From contig JASJCR010000010.1 of NCBI GenBank assembly GCA_030065875.1, forward strand, positions 1-64,000: 64,000 bases of DNA, written 5' to 3'. How positions within the stretch are numbered: position 1 is the first letter of the stretch; each line of letters begins with the position of its first letter. A model generated the notes under the pieces. It had not been told where the DNA came from. It saw only the letters and a program-made list of their open reading frames with translations, and did no database searches. Of this stretch, positions 8,723-17,416 are shown piece after piece. This DNA is from Ardenticatenaceae bacterium. Its GTDB lineage: Bacteria > Chloroflexota > Anaerolineae > Promineifilales > Promineifilaceae. The translations under genes and the position numbers were made by a program.

Positions 8723-9109
8723 ATGAAAATTTCGATAAACGTCAAAACAATCATCATCACCATCATGATGCTTAGCGGCTTCTTATTCGTGGGCTGTGAA
8801 AAACAAATTCACCAGGTGCGATACGAGGTCAGCGGCACCTCTCCAGAATTTGATATTCGCTACCGAAACGAGCTAAACGGGGTTGAAACGACCGTGGTTA
8901 ATTCAGGCTGGGTGAGAGAGTTTGAGGTGGAGTCATATTACAACATCAACCTCCGCGCTTCTAATCGCAACAACTCTGGAACGGTTTCGTGCAAAATATT
9001 TGTCGATGGGGAACTTGTTGCTCAGGCGGAATCAAGCGGCAAATTTAAATTTGCCGCCTGTAACTACCTGGTCGTGCCACCGACTCCGACGCCTGGTGGG
9101 GGTGAGTAA
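8723..9109 (+). CDS. Small secreted lipoprotein, MmpS-like
   Basis: 128 residues, preceded by GAGAAGG. The N-terminus is a signal peptide with lipobox FVGC (Cys25). The mature part is one small beta domain (VRYEVSGTSPEFDIRYRNELNG, then NINLRASNRNNSGTVSCKIFVDGELV), and the C-terminus is a proline/glycine tail PPTPTPGGGE. The layout resembles MmpS-type and other small beta-sandwich accessory proteins, but I cannot name a function. The facing gene ends 12 bases away. Confidence 0.6.
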   Translation: MKISINVKTIIITIMMLSGFLFVGCEKQIHQVRYEVSGTSPEFDIRYRNELNGVETTVVNSGWVREFEVESYYNINLRASNRNNSGTVSCKIFVDGELVAQAESSGKFKFAACNYLVVPPTPTPGGGE

Positions 9110-9121
9110 TTTTTGTCAGCT

Positions 9122-10345
9122 TTATCGACGAGACCATCCGGTTGCAGTATCGCCGGCCACAGGAAAATCAGCAGTAAGGTTGACGGCCGTTTGCTCATCC
9201 AAATCAACGATATAAATATCAGCAAGGCTGGAGCCACCTGACACAAAACCGCTGGTTTGCAGTAAAAATTTGCGGCCATCCCCAGACCAGCTAATAATTC
9301 TTTCATCCTCAAAAGGATCATCGGCCCGAAATGTGGGAAACCGAGTTAAACCGGTACCATCCGGATAGAGCGCTACCGGATACGTATTGCTTGGAAACAA
9401 ATAGTCAATCGAGTTAAATATGAGGTATTGATCGTTTGGCCCCCACTGGATCGAGCCGATGAGATACACCTCTCCGTAGATGTTAAAAACACTTTCGGGG
9501 TCTGACCCATTTAATTCCCCTACATACAGTTCAAAGTTGTTATTTACAATAGCGATTTTACTGCCATCACTCGATATATCCATAGAGGCTGGAAGAATAT
9601 TGAGATTAGCTGAATCATACAATATTTCTTTGGTTCCTCCATCAACGGTGGTGACATAAACGCCATATGCGTCTTTATGCCCAAAATAAATTTGGCTATC
9701 GTCGTTTGTCCAGAGAATCGTTAAACCGTCATTACTAATGAACGTTTGCCAAATTTCACTGCTCTGGCCAGAGTCAAAATCATAAACAGTTAAACCACCT
9801 TTAGACCCATCGATTGAATTGTCGTTAATGTAGTAATTTGTGGTGTAGGCGATTTTTGATCCATCATGAGACCATGAGATATACGGCAAAACTCTATAAT
9901 TTGAATCCGGCGTGAGCTGAGTTTCGATCTCTGTTTCTAGATCATAGACATACAGCTGATCCCCTCGTTCAAAGGCGATTTTTTTGTAATCTGGAGACCA
10001 TGATGGTGCAATTGAAGATTCAACATCGTTGGTTAAACGCTTGATATTTTTACCGTCTTCTTCCATTAGGTAAATATCATAAATGTAGTTGGGTAAGTTA
10101 TCTCGATTTGAGTAGAACAAAATTTGGGGAGGGGGAGGATAATTCTTCAAAAGAATCGGCATATTTATTGTGGTGGTTAGACTGGTCGTATGCGGAATAA
10201 ATGATGGATGATCCTCAAGGTTGATCTCAACCTGATTAGCATTTGCAGAATTTATCAAATTTATTGGAAAAATCCCTGTGAGTAGAAAGGCTCCCACCAA
10301 AAAAATTGCTGCTGTCCACACGATGAACAGGTGTTTGTGCCTCAT
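9122..10345 (-). CDS. Exported TolB-like beta-propeller protein
   Basis: 407 residues, with AGGAGG seven bases before the ATG. A signal sequence or anchor spans residues 5-35. The phrase INMPILLKNYPPPP precedes the propeller, as in many Chloroflexota exported proteins. About six PD40/WD40-like blades follow (DIYLMEEDGKNIKRLTND, PSWSPDYKKIAFERG, ISWSHDGSKIAYTTN, MDISSDGSKIAIVNN, IISWSGDGRKFLLQTS). These match the TolB C-terminal propeller family, but the TolB N-terminal domain is absent, so a Tol-Pal role is unlikely. Ligand unknown. Confidence 0.75.
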   Translation of the reverse strand: MRHKHLFIVWTAAIFLVGAFLLTGIFPINLINSANANQVEINLEDHPSFIPHTTSLTTTINMPILLKNYPPPPQILFYSNRDNLPNYIYDIYLMEEDGKNIKRLTNDVESSIAPSWSPDYKKIAFERGDQLYVYDLETEIETQLTPDSNYRVLPYISWSHDGSKIAYTTNYYINDNSIDGSKGGLTVYDFDSGQSSEIWQTFISNDGLTILWTNDDSQIYFGHKDAYGVYVTTVDGGTKEILYDSANLNILPASMDISSDGSKIAIVNNNFELYVGELNGSDPESVFNIYGEVYLIGSIQWGPNDQYLIFNSIDYLFPSNTYPVALYPDGTGLTRFPTFRADDPFEDERIISWSGDGRKFLLQTSGFVSGGSSLADIYIVDLDEQTAVNLTADFPVAGDTATGWSRR

Positions 10346-10440
10346 TTTTTTCCTCCTTTGCTAGACGCCCTGGTAGACGTTTGTAGAATAACATATGTGT
10401 TTATGCTACTCAACGATGGAAATCAAAAATTGTTCCATTT

Positions 10441-12147
10441 TTAGCCAAGAAGTAGATAAAGCAGCTGCGCCAGGGCAACTTTGAGGATAATGCCGATTGG
10501 CAGGGCCATCGTAAAACCGATTTGCGGGAGCTGATTCCCAGATCGTTCGGTCATGTAATTTAAGACGGCCGGTTGAGACGCCAAAATTCCGGAAACCAAG
10601 CTAAACGGGATTCTAAGCAGGCGATAACCTATGACCAAACCGAGCCACATCGTGCCTAAAACGGCCACAAACGACGCCCCCAGCACGACGAGGGAGGTGA
10701 TGCTGAGCAAGCTGTCCTCCAGCGAATTACCGGCACTCACCCCCACCCCGGCCAGAAGCAGGATAAGCCCCAGCTGCTGCAAAGTCTGATTGGAACTGTA
10801 CGGCAGACTCCACACCAGTGGCCCGGTGCGCCGCAGGGCTCCTAAGATGACGGCTACGACCAGCGGACCCCCGGCAAAACCAAGGCGAAATTCAAATCCA
10901 CCGGGAAAGGTTAAATTGATCATCCCCAGCAGCAGGCCCATGGTCACGCCAAAACCCAACGACAGCAAATTGACTCCGCTGACTGCCACGTACGAATCCC
11001 CAAATAAATCCACCAGCCGCTGCATTTCATTGCGATGGGCTAAAACACGGACGCGATCCCCAAGTTCAAGAACCGTATCCGGCTTGGCCAGCAAATCGAT
11101 ATCTCCGCGACGTACTCGGGTGACCAATGCGCCATAACTTTCCCGCAAATCAAGTGAGATCAGTGATTTCCCGGCCACTTCCGGATTCGAGACAAACAGA
11201 CGCCTTTTTTCATATACCGTCTGGTCAATCGTGATATCTTCTTCTGATGGTTTGCCAAAAAAACCGATAACATCTTGGGAATCCTCTTCTTCACCAGCGA
11301 TGGCCACCACATCACCCAGCTGAAATACCGTGTCACCTCCAATAAGGGAAATGTGATTGGCGCGCGAAAGACGGCCGAACAGCACATTCCACCGGTGCAC
11401 CCTTTTCAGATCCCGCAGCGACCGGCCGGTCGCCTCGGCATTGGTGACCTTGATGCTGCGATTGACGATAGTGCGCGCTACGGGAAACTCTTCTTTTAGT
11501 GCTTCCGCTTCCGCCGCAAAATCCACCCGCCAGAAGCGCTGGGCCAGAGCCAGGGAAACCATGCGACCGACCACGCCAATCGGGTAGCTTAATGAATAAC
11601 CAATGACCACCCGGGCAACTTCTTGATCATGTATGCGGCCGGTCAAGGTGGTTTCAATGATGTCCAGAACACCCGCCAGAGCCGGTGTATTGGTTTGCGA
11701 TCCGGCAAAAATCCCGCCGATTGTGGAAGCATCCAGCATCGTGAGGAAATAAAATGGCACCAGGAGAAGGGCCGGTATCACCACCGACAAGACGATAAAA
11801 AAAACGTTGACGTTGGCGTTCTTTTGCAACGCGGCAAAGAAGCTGGCCCCGTTGCTCAAACCAATGGCATATACAAAAATCACCAACCCTAATTGAGAAA
11901 CAAAAGAAGGTAAGGTTAAGTTTGGATCGATGGAACCAAAGTATAGACCCACAAAAAGCACGGCCGCCACGCCGAGCTGAAACCCAAAAATGCGTAACCG
12001 GCCGATGGCATACCCGACGGCGGTTACAAAGAAGAGGAGAAGCAGCTGGCTCTCTTGCAGGAGTTCAATCATAACGCTCGTACGAGCATATCCCCAGCGG
12101 CGCTTTGCGACAAGGGGCGAAAAGCCCAAAAAGCGGATGTCAACCAT
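10441..12147 (-). CDS. AspT/YidE-type transporter with two RCK_C domains
   Basis: 568 residues in the ORF. Met26 (MIELLQESQ, base 12072) better fits the family start, though neither start has a clear ribosome-binding site. There are two membrane halves, the first at about 30-220 (VIFVYAIGLSNG, GIFAGSQTNTPALAGVLD) and the second at about 390-568 (ILASQPAVLNYMTERSG). Two TrkA-C/RCK_C regulatory domains (about 225-375; GRSLRDLK and GKSLISLDLRE) lie between them. This is the architecture of the aspartate:alanine exchanger family and YidE-like proteins. The substrate cannot be inferred, and aspartate is only the name-giving example. Confidence 0.85.
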   Translation of the reverse strand: MVDIRFLGFSPLVAKRRWGYARTSVMIELLQESQLLLLFFVTAVGYAIGRLRIFGFQLGVAAVLFVGLYFGSIDPNLTLPSFVSQLGLVIFVYAIGLSNGASFFAALQKNANVNVFFIVLSVVIPALLLVPFYFLTMLDASTIGGIFAGSQTNTPALAGVLDIIETTLTGRIHDQEVARVVIGYSLSYPIGVVGRMVSLALAQRFWRVDFAAEAEALKEEFPVARTIVNRSIKVTNAEATGRSLRDLKRVHRWNVLFGRLSRANHISLIGGDTVFQLGDVVAIAGEEEDSQDVIGFFGKPSEEDITIDQTVYEKRRLFVSNPEVAGKSLISLDLRESYGALVTRVRRGDIDLLAKPDTVLELGDRVRVLAHRNEMQRLVDLFGDSYVAVSGVNLLSLGFGVTMGLLLGMINLTFPGGFEFRLGFAGGPLVVAVILGALRRTGPLVWSLPYSSNQTLQQLGLILLLAGVGVSAGNSLEDSLLSITSLVVLGASFVAVLGTMWLGLVIGYRLLRIPFSLVSGILASQPAVLNYMTERSGNQLPQIGFTMALPIGIILKVALAQLLYLLLG

Positions 12148-12332
12148 ATGTTATTTTGCTCAATTTTCAAATAAGTAGGGGTTTAAAGGAAAGAGAAGAG
12201 CCCGTGAGGCGCATCATCGGGGCATCAGAGCACATTCACAGGTTATAAATCGTTTTTGCATCAGGCAAGCGATGGTCCCATTTTGGTACATTTCATTTAT
12301 TATTTTTAGACATCAATAAAGGGGTCGCTGCA

Positions 12333-13016
12333 ATGTCAAAAAACTTATTCCTGTTATTAATTTCCCTTCTCATATTGGGCGCTTGTTCCTCAGTGGAAGT
12401 AGACAACACATTGGTTTCGGATGTGGAGGTTTCAGAAATAGAAAACAAATTAACCTTGGCAATACGACCAGTAAAGGCCAAACCGCCGACAAAAACGAGG
12501 CCCATCCCCTCACCTGTTGTTCCAACTAAACTCCCAATCTCAACATCAGAAGGAAAAAATATATCCGTTTCAATGGGACCACCTGCAGGGTTCATAGAAT
12601 ATCTGAATCCAGCCGCCAAAGTATCTCTCTTCATCCCTGAAAATTGGCGAGTGCAGACGCCTGATCATGGTCATTTTGTGCATATTTACTCTTATCCAGC
12701 AGGTAAATATGTTGGAGGAGAGACCTTCAAACCAGGAGACATGAAGTGTGATCTGTTTTTCACTTCACTCACCATGGAAGAGTATCTGCAAAAATCGGAA
12801 GAGGATCGCGACAAGGAATATTCATTTGAAGTCATTTCTGAACAAGAAGTTGTTCTTCTAACAGGCCAAACAGGTATCAAGAGAGAGGAATATTCATTCG
12901 GTCATTCCAATTCATTGGTGGCTGAAATTAATGAGGGAGTTGTTATCTTTCGCTGTTATGGAGATCTTTCCCGATTTGATGAGGTCGCAGATACACTGCA
13001 CGAGAGTGAATCATAA
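12333..13016 (+). CDS. Lipoprotein of unknown function
   Basis: 227 residues, beginning MSKNLFLLLISLLILGACSS with lipobox LGAC (Cys18). Residues 20-80 are a low-complexity linker rich in Pro, Thr and Lys. The domain after residue 85 starts AGFIEYLNPAAKVSLFIPENWRVQ, a pattern seen in PsbP-like and other export-associated folds, and continues to the end. The reading frame is clean and base use resembles the neighbouring lipoproteins. No function can be named. Confidence 0.6.
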   Translation: MSKNLFLLLISLLILGACSSVEVDNTLVSDVEVSEIENKLTLAIRPVKAKPPTKTRPIPSPVVPTKLPISTSEGKNISVSMGPPAGFIEYLNPAAKVSLFIPENWRVQTPDHGHFVHIYSYPAGKYVGGETFKPGDMKCDLFFTSLTMEEYLQKSEEDRDKEYSFEVISEQEVVLLTGQTGIKREEYSFGHSNSLVAEINEGVVIFRCYGDLSRFDEVADTLHESES

Positions 13017-13060
13017 CCGGATTTTTGTTGTCCAAGGGTGAATTTGAAGCCCAACCCATT

Positions 13061-13936
13061 TTATATATTTGCCTTAGAAAGATGGAAGCGAAAAGGAGCT
13101 GTCCCCTGAATGGGCAAATCAACGGCATATACGGCCCCAGCCAAATCATCTTCAGCCTGGCTCCCGCCACCAGCCGTGGTAATAAAAAGCGTCTTCAATT
13201 CCGGGCCGCCAAACACACAGGAGGTCACATTGGCCGTGGGTACGGCAATAGTCTCCAGTTTTTCACCTGTTTTCGGATGCCAGCGGTGGACCGCATGGCC
13301 GCCATACATGGCGATCCACAGCATCCCCTCCACGTCAATTGCCATACCGTCCGGATATCCCAGGTCAGGATCGATGGCAAACGCGACCCTACGATTGGTC
13401 AGTCGCCCGGCGGCCGCATCAAAATCAAATGCGGCCACCTCATGGGTCGGTGTATCAATGAAGTACATCGTTTGATTGTCGGCCGTCCATGCTAGCCCAT
13501 TCGAAATCGTCAACCCGTCAACCACTTTTGCGATAGTTAGATCGGGTTTTAGGTGAAACAGAGCGGCCGCTCCCGGTTGCTGATCATAAGCCATCGTCCC
13601 GGCCCAAAATCCTCCATCCGGTCCAGGTTTGCCCTCGTTAAATCGTATGCCCGATTGGGCTGTCTCTTCATTTTTGATGGGATTTACGTTTCCCGTTTGT
13701 GGATCAAGCCAGGCAAATCCACTCTCCCAGGCGATGATCAACCGCTCTGTTTTTGTCAAACCGAGCGTTCCCACCGGCCGATCAAGCTGAATCATGCGGT
13801 GGGTCGAGCTGGCGAGGCGATATTGATGTACTTCACCAGCCATGATGTTCACCCACCAGAGACAGCCGCGTTGAGCATCCCATAAAGGACCCTCACCTAA
13901 TTCATGGTGCAAATTTATGAGTGGTTTAGGGATCAT
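13061..13936 (-). CDS. SMP-30/gluconolactonase family protein
   Basis: 291 residues, full length for the family. This is a six-bladed propeller binding one divalent metal, acting on sugar lactones. Likely metal ligands are the Glu in HHELGEGPLWD, the Asn in TISNGLAWTADN and the Asp in YPDGMAIDVEG. The RFNEGKPGPDGGFWAGTM stretch is highly characteristic. It probably hydrolyses an aldonolactone in cytoplasmic sugar oxidation. It stands alone on this strand, with no sugar dehydrogenase next to it. Confidence 0.9.
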   Translation of the reverse strand: MIPKPLINLHHELGEGPLWDAQRGCLWWVNIMAGEVHQYRLASSTHRMIQLDRPVGTLGLTKTERLIIAWESGFAWLDPQTGNVNPIKNEETAQSGIRFNEGKPGPDGGFWAGTMAYDQQPGAAALFHLKPDLTIAKVVDGLTISNGLAWTADNQTMYFIDTPTHEVAAFDFDAAAGRLTNRRVAFAIDPDLGYPDGMAIDVEGMLWIAMYGGHAVHRWHPKTGEKLETIAVPTANVTSCVFGGPELKTLFITTAGGGSQAEDDLAGAVYAVDLPIQGTAPFRFHLSKANI

Positions 13937-14013
13937 AGCTTACAGAATAATATAAAATTCGTGATTTTTGAACCGGTGCAGGTAGATCTGACACGGTGGC
14001 GAAGGTCGCCAAA

Positions 14014-15528
14014 TCAAAGGGAAATTTGTTCAACCCGTTTAAGACCATGCCGCGTCAGCACAAGGCGGGTACGCGTATGCAGTTTTTCTTTTGTCGGACG
14101 AAATGAGCGGTAGCGGGAAACAATGTTGAGGTGATACACTTTGTGGGCAGGAATAGATTGCAACTGGCCGTTTTTTACATACAATCGCTCCTGTACTGGC
14201 TCCGCCATTTTGTTCAGATATGGTCGAATATCGTAACGCATAATATCATTCAAGCCGGTTACCTTCGGGAAGTCGTCAAACGCCCGTTTGAACGCTCGCG
14301 CATAAAGGGTGATCTCCTTGGTGTATCGAATGATCAGCTCACTTTGGCCGTCATTATCCAAATCAACCATTAAATTTTTGTTGCGGGCACGCAGCACCGG
14401 TTTTGGAATATCCTCTTCCTTCACAAAACTAACCTTTTCGCGCAAAATACCTAACTTATGGCGACCGTCTGAGCTTCGAATATGAGTCCGACGGTCAAAC
14501 ACCTGAGTTTGTAAATACTTACTCAACAAATCCCGCCCTAACTCTTTGATGCGGTCTTTAAACATATAGCCAACAATAAGCGCAATAAAAACGGGAAAGG
14601 TGAAGTTCCCATACCGATTTTGAAAGTAAAAGGCCACAATGGTGGCAAATATCATGGAAATTCCAGCGGCCACGGCAAACAGTAATTGTTGTACCGTACG
14701 CCCTTCGCGGGAGACGGCCGTTTGCAAATACAGCACCGACGCAGCGTACTTCTTCAATACTGATGCTCGAAAGGTGTACTGTTCATTCTCGTCCCCCATC
14801 CGTAATACAGAGCCATATCTGTGCAGCGAGCGATGCGCCGTTTCGATTTCTACCAGCCTCTCCAATCGCCGTAAAAACTCCTTTTGTTGTGTGCCCACCA
14901 ACTGGGTCGATACAATTTGAAACATCTCTACTGCGCCTTCTTCAATCAACAAGCTAATTGCCTCATCTGTCAATTTGTACGCGGTGAAGAGCGCGGTATC
15001 CACATAGGGCAAATTGAAAGATGCAAAAAAAGAACGGTATCGAGTCGTAATTTGTTCATTACGCAGCAAAAACTCTTCTACCAAATTATTAATGAGTGGC
15101 TCAATTTGAGCTGTTGAGGAGGCCTCATTAATTCGTCGCTCAATGAGCGTAAAATGGTCACGCAAGGCACTTTTGAGCATGGCGCTCAACAGTTTGCAAT
15201 TAGTCACCAGCTGTCTGTGCAAATCCGCAGATTGGCTCCAATTTTCAATTTGAAGCAAGCGCTCGATATTGGCTAATGGCGTTTGTTCATTTTCACACAA
15301 GGCCACCAAATTTTTAACTGGGGTTTTCAGGCGAATGTAATTTTGCACATCTCGATAAAAATCTTGCTTTTGATAACTATCGGCCGTGATGCCTAAGCTT
15401 TGCGGAATAAAAATGTAGGTCGCCACACGATAATGTGTGTCTTGTTCTGCCAGCAGCTGGTAATCTAGCTTGATTTCAATTTGATACTGATCATGCAGCT
15501 TAATTGCTTGTTCTATAGCGTCAATCAT
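14014..15528 (-). CDS. Two-TM membrane protein of unknown function
   Basis: The track starts at 15597, but the first 23 codons overlap the gene fossil at 15557-15772 in another frame, so I place the start at the ATG at 15528 (MIDAIEQAIKLHDQYQIEIKL), giving 504 residues. A long helical cytoplasmic N-terminal part is followed by two adjacent membrane helices (QLLFAVAAGISMIFATIVAF and FTFPVFIALIVGYMF, around residue 290-330). A basic C-terminal domain holds a DLDNDGQSEL loop like a calcium-binding repeat. I do not recognise the family. It is the last gene of the leftward run behind the sugar ABC operon and may be only loosely linked to it. Confidence 0.7.
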   Translation of the reverse strand: MIDAIEQAIKLHDQYQIEIKLDYQLLAEQDTHYRVATYIFIPQSLGITADSYQKQDFYRDVQNYIRLKTPVKNLVALCENEQTPLANIERLLQIENWSQSADLHRQLVTNCKLLSAMLKSALRDHFTLIERRINEASSTAQIEPLINNLVEEFLLRNEQITTRYRSFFASFNLPYVDTALFTAYKLTDEAISLLIEEGAVEMFQIVSTQLVGTQQKEFLRRLERLVEIETAHRSLHRYGSVLRMGDENEQYTFRASVLKKYAASVLYLQTAVSREGRTVQQLLFAVAAGISMIFATIVAFYFQNRYGNFTFPVFIALIVGYMFKDRIKELGRDLLSKYLQTQVFDRRTHIRSSDGRHKLGILREKVSFVKEEDIPKPVLRARNKNLMVDLDNDGQSELIIRYTKEITLYARAFKRAFDDFPKVTGLNDIMRYDIRPYLNKMAEPVQERLYVKNGQLQSIPAHKVYHLNIVSRYRSFRPTKEKLHTRTRLVLTRHGLKRVEQISL

Positions 15529-15556
15529 AAATGCGTTATAAGTAAACGTGCGGAAT

Positions 15557-15664
15557 TCACCACATCTCATGGATAGCGACCATTCCGACCGGATCAATCT
15601 GTTTTAATCTATCATAGCGGCTACTAATGCCTGCCGCCATGATCACTGATGCCGGCTTGCTCAT
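15557..15664 (-). pseudogene. Fossil: head of a sugar nucleotidyltransferase
   Basis: Minus-strand translation MSKPASVIMAAGISSRYDRLKQIDPVG is the start of a nucleotidyltransferase of the type that begins with an LAAG-x-SRY-x-x-LKQ-DPVG motif. After about 28 residues the resemblance stops and the frame ends at MW-stop. It is in frame with a second, unrelated gene head immediately upstream, so this is debris rather than a working gene. Confidence 0.65.
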
Positions 15665-15772
15665 TTGCGTTCTTTTTAATGAGTGTATCCTTGCGGGTTT
15701 TGCGCTTGCCAATGCCAAACAAGTATGACTACCAATGGTACCAGCCCCACCTGTAACTAAAACCTTTTTCAT
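15665..15772 (-). pseudogene. Fossil: head of a GalE-like NAD-dependent epimerase
   Basis: Minus-strand translation MKKVLVTGGAGTIGSHTCLALASA matches the Rossmann GxxGxxG start of UDP-glucose 4-epimerases. Homology ends after roughly 25 residues. The frame runs through about ten filler residues into the nucleotidyltransferase head at 15664. Both remnants are N-termini only, as if two start regions had been captured or left after deletion. Confidence 0.65.
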
Positions 15773-15802
15773 TCTCATTTGATTGAATTGATCATTCATA
15801 CG

Positions 15803-17416
15803 CTATTTCACAACCCCTACAGATGGAATCATGCGTTGGTAAATGGCCTGAGGAATACCGCGTCGGTCGCCCGGAATGACCGCTTGTCCTCCCATAAAAT
15901 ACGCTTGGGTCGAGCCGCCCCCATCCAGGTTAACGGCCGTGACCACTCCCTCCTCCCTTAATAATTCAGCTAATTCCAACAGCGTAACGCCACTGCTATC
16001 GACACCCGGTGCTTCCATACCGCTGTTGACCCCAGGGGCGGCGATTAATATCAAATGACCGGTCCTGTCAATCCCAATACCAACACGTCCGGTACGGTTT
16101 TGGTCAACGTTGGTATCATACTGGGTTGAGACGACACCCATTTGCCAAAGGCCGTCCTCACCGGTGCGGCTTGGCCAGAACTGCTCAACCTCTTCAAGAT
16201 ACCTATTTGTGAGCGGAGATTGGCCATTTTGCAACAAAATTGGCCCTGCCTGAATTCCCTGTCGAATCGTTTGATGCGCTTCCGATACAAATTGATACTT
16301 CAGCCAAAAATGATGGGAAAGCATATCGAGCAGTGGTTGCTGTGCGATTCTTGAGAGTATATTTTGGGAAAAAGAGATAACAATGCCGTTGTGGGGCAGT
16401 GGCAAACCACCGTTTACTTGCCAGCCAACGATACGCCGGTCGATGATGGTTAACTCGACACGACCTGGTTCAACAGGCGTAAACCCCAACACGCTTCCCT
16501 GTCTTGCTACTCCGTAGTAACGTGTGTAAAGGGTAATATCTGAAGGGCCTTCATCGTTGAGCGTATAGGGAAGATCGTTTTTAGATAACGGCCGTTCTCG
16601 ATGAACCAATCGCCACCCATTAGGCAAAACCAGGCACAAGTCATCCAGCCCCAGCAGCCCCACTTCCCAACGGCCGTTTTCATGCTGCCATATTGCCCCA
16701 CGCCGAAATAGTGGGGGGCGCTGGACGACGCCATCGAACATCCAAAAGCTGTACGCTTCGTTCATAGCCGAATGATGGCTAAAATAATCTTCGGTCTCAA
16801 ACAGGAAGTAAGCTGTGTTAAAAGCCAGCTGAGGCTGTTCTCGCTGGCTAAAATTGCTCAGAAAACCGGATTCAGCCACGGGTATCAACTCTTGTTTAGG
16901 GTTTATCTTTACCTGAGCAAAATCCAGCTTGCCGGCTCTTTTTGTTTTTAGACAAAGGCGGTGTTTTGTGGTGAGATATCGTAAAACCGCCGTTCCCCTC
17001 TCTTGCCAGGCTCGCTCTGTTGGCGGAACGGCCGTTTGCCAAACGCCCTCCTCGAAACAAATCCAGCCGCGCTGAAACAACCTTTGCATCGTGTACGTGA
17101 TAGCAGAGTTGGCACTTAACAGCCGCTCACCTTCTTCGGTCTCAAATGAAAGGCTGGGAAACAGCTGCGCCACCGGCCGATCGGGCTGCTGCAGAGTAAA
17201 CGTTACTATTACAGGTGCAGCCTCTCCCCGCATTTGCGCTTTTCCATATTGGTAATGGGCAATATCTTGCAGTTTGACACGCTCATTCTCTTGATCAATA
17301 TCAATAAAATTGAGGGCAGATGGGGGAATGGAAAATATCACGTAATCAGAAAAAGAGCCATCATCATGGAACCGTCGCCGATTCGTTTTACTGACCATGG
17401 CCGCTTTCATCCTCAT
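15803..17416 (-). CDS. Phosphodiester glycosidase (NAGPA domain) protein
   Basis: 537 residues. The C-terminal 200 residues form the NAGPA/DUF2233 domain, with the hallmark NLDGGGSTQAYF near residue 505, GRVGIGIDRTGHLIL and IAAPGVNSG. Known members cleave GlcNAc or other sugars from phosphodiester linkages. The N-terminal 330 residues are not recognised and are mixed alpha/beta with many aromatic residues. No signal peptide is visible. The start overlaps the upstream fusion gene by 29 bases (11 if ATG 17398 is used), so translation is coupled. Its place in a sugar ABC operon suggests that it processes an imported or surface phosphodiester glycan. Confidence 0.8.
   Translation of the reverse strand: MRMKAAMVSKTNRRRFHDDGSFSDYVIFSIPPSALNFIDIDQENERVKLQDIAHYQYGKAQMRGEAAPVIVTFTLQQPDRPVAQLFPSLSFETEEGERLLSANSAITYTMQRLFQRGWICFEEGVWQTAVPPTERAWQERGTAVLRYLTTKHRLCLKTKRAGKLDFAQVKINPKQELIPVAESGFLSNFSQREQPQLAFNTAYFLFETEDYFSHHSAMNEAYSFWMFDGVVQRPPLFRRGAIWQHENGRWEVGLLGLDDLCLVLPNGWRLVHRERPLSKNDLPYTLNDEGPSDITLYTRYYGVARQGSVLGFTPVEPGRVELTIIDRRIVGWQVNGGLPLPHNGIVISFSQNILSRIAQQPLLDMLSHHFWLKYQFVSEAHQTIRQGIQAGPILLQNGQSPLTNRYLEEVEQFWPSRTGEDGLWQMGVVSTQYDTNVDQNRTGRVGIGIDRTGHLILIAAPGVNSGMEAPGVDSSGVTLLELAELLREEGVVTAVNLDGGGSTQAYFMGGQAVIPGDRRGIPQAIYQRMIPSVGVVK

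Noticed and set aside
9122-10345. TolB of a Tol-Pal system
   Set aside because: Only the propeller part is present, and no TolQRA or Pal gene and no outer-membrane context was seen.
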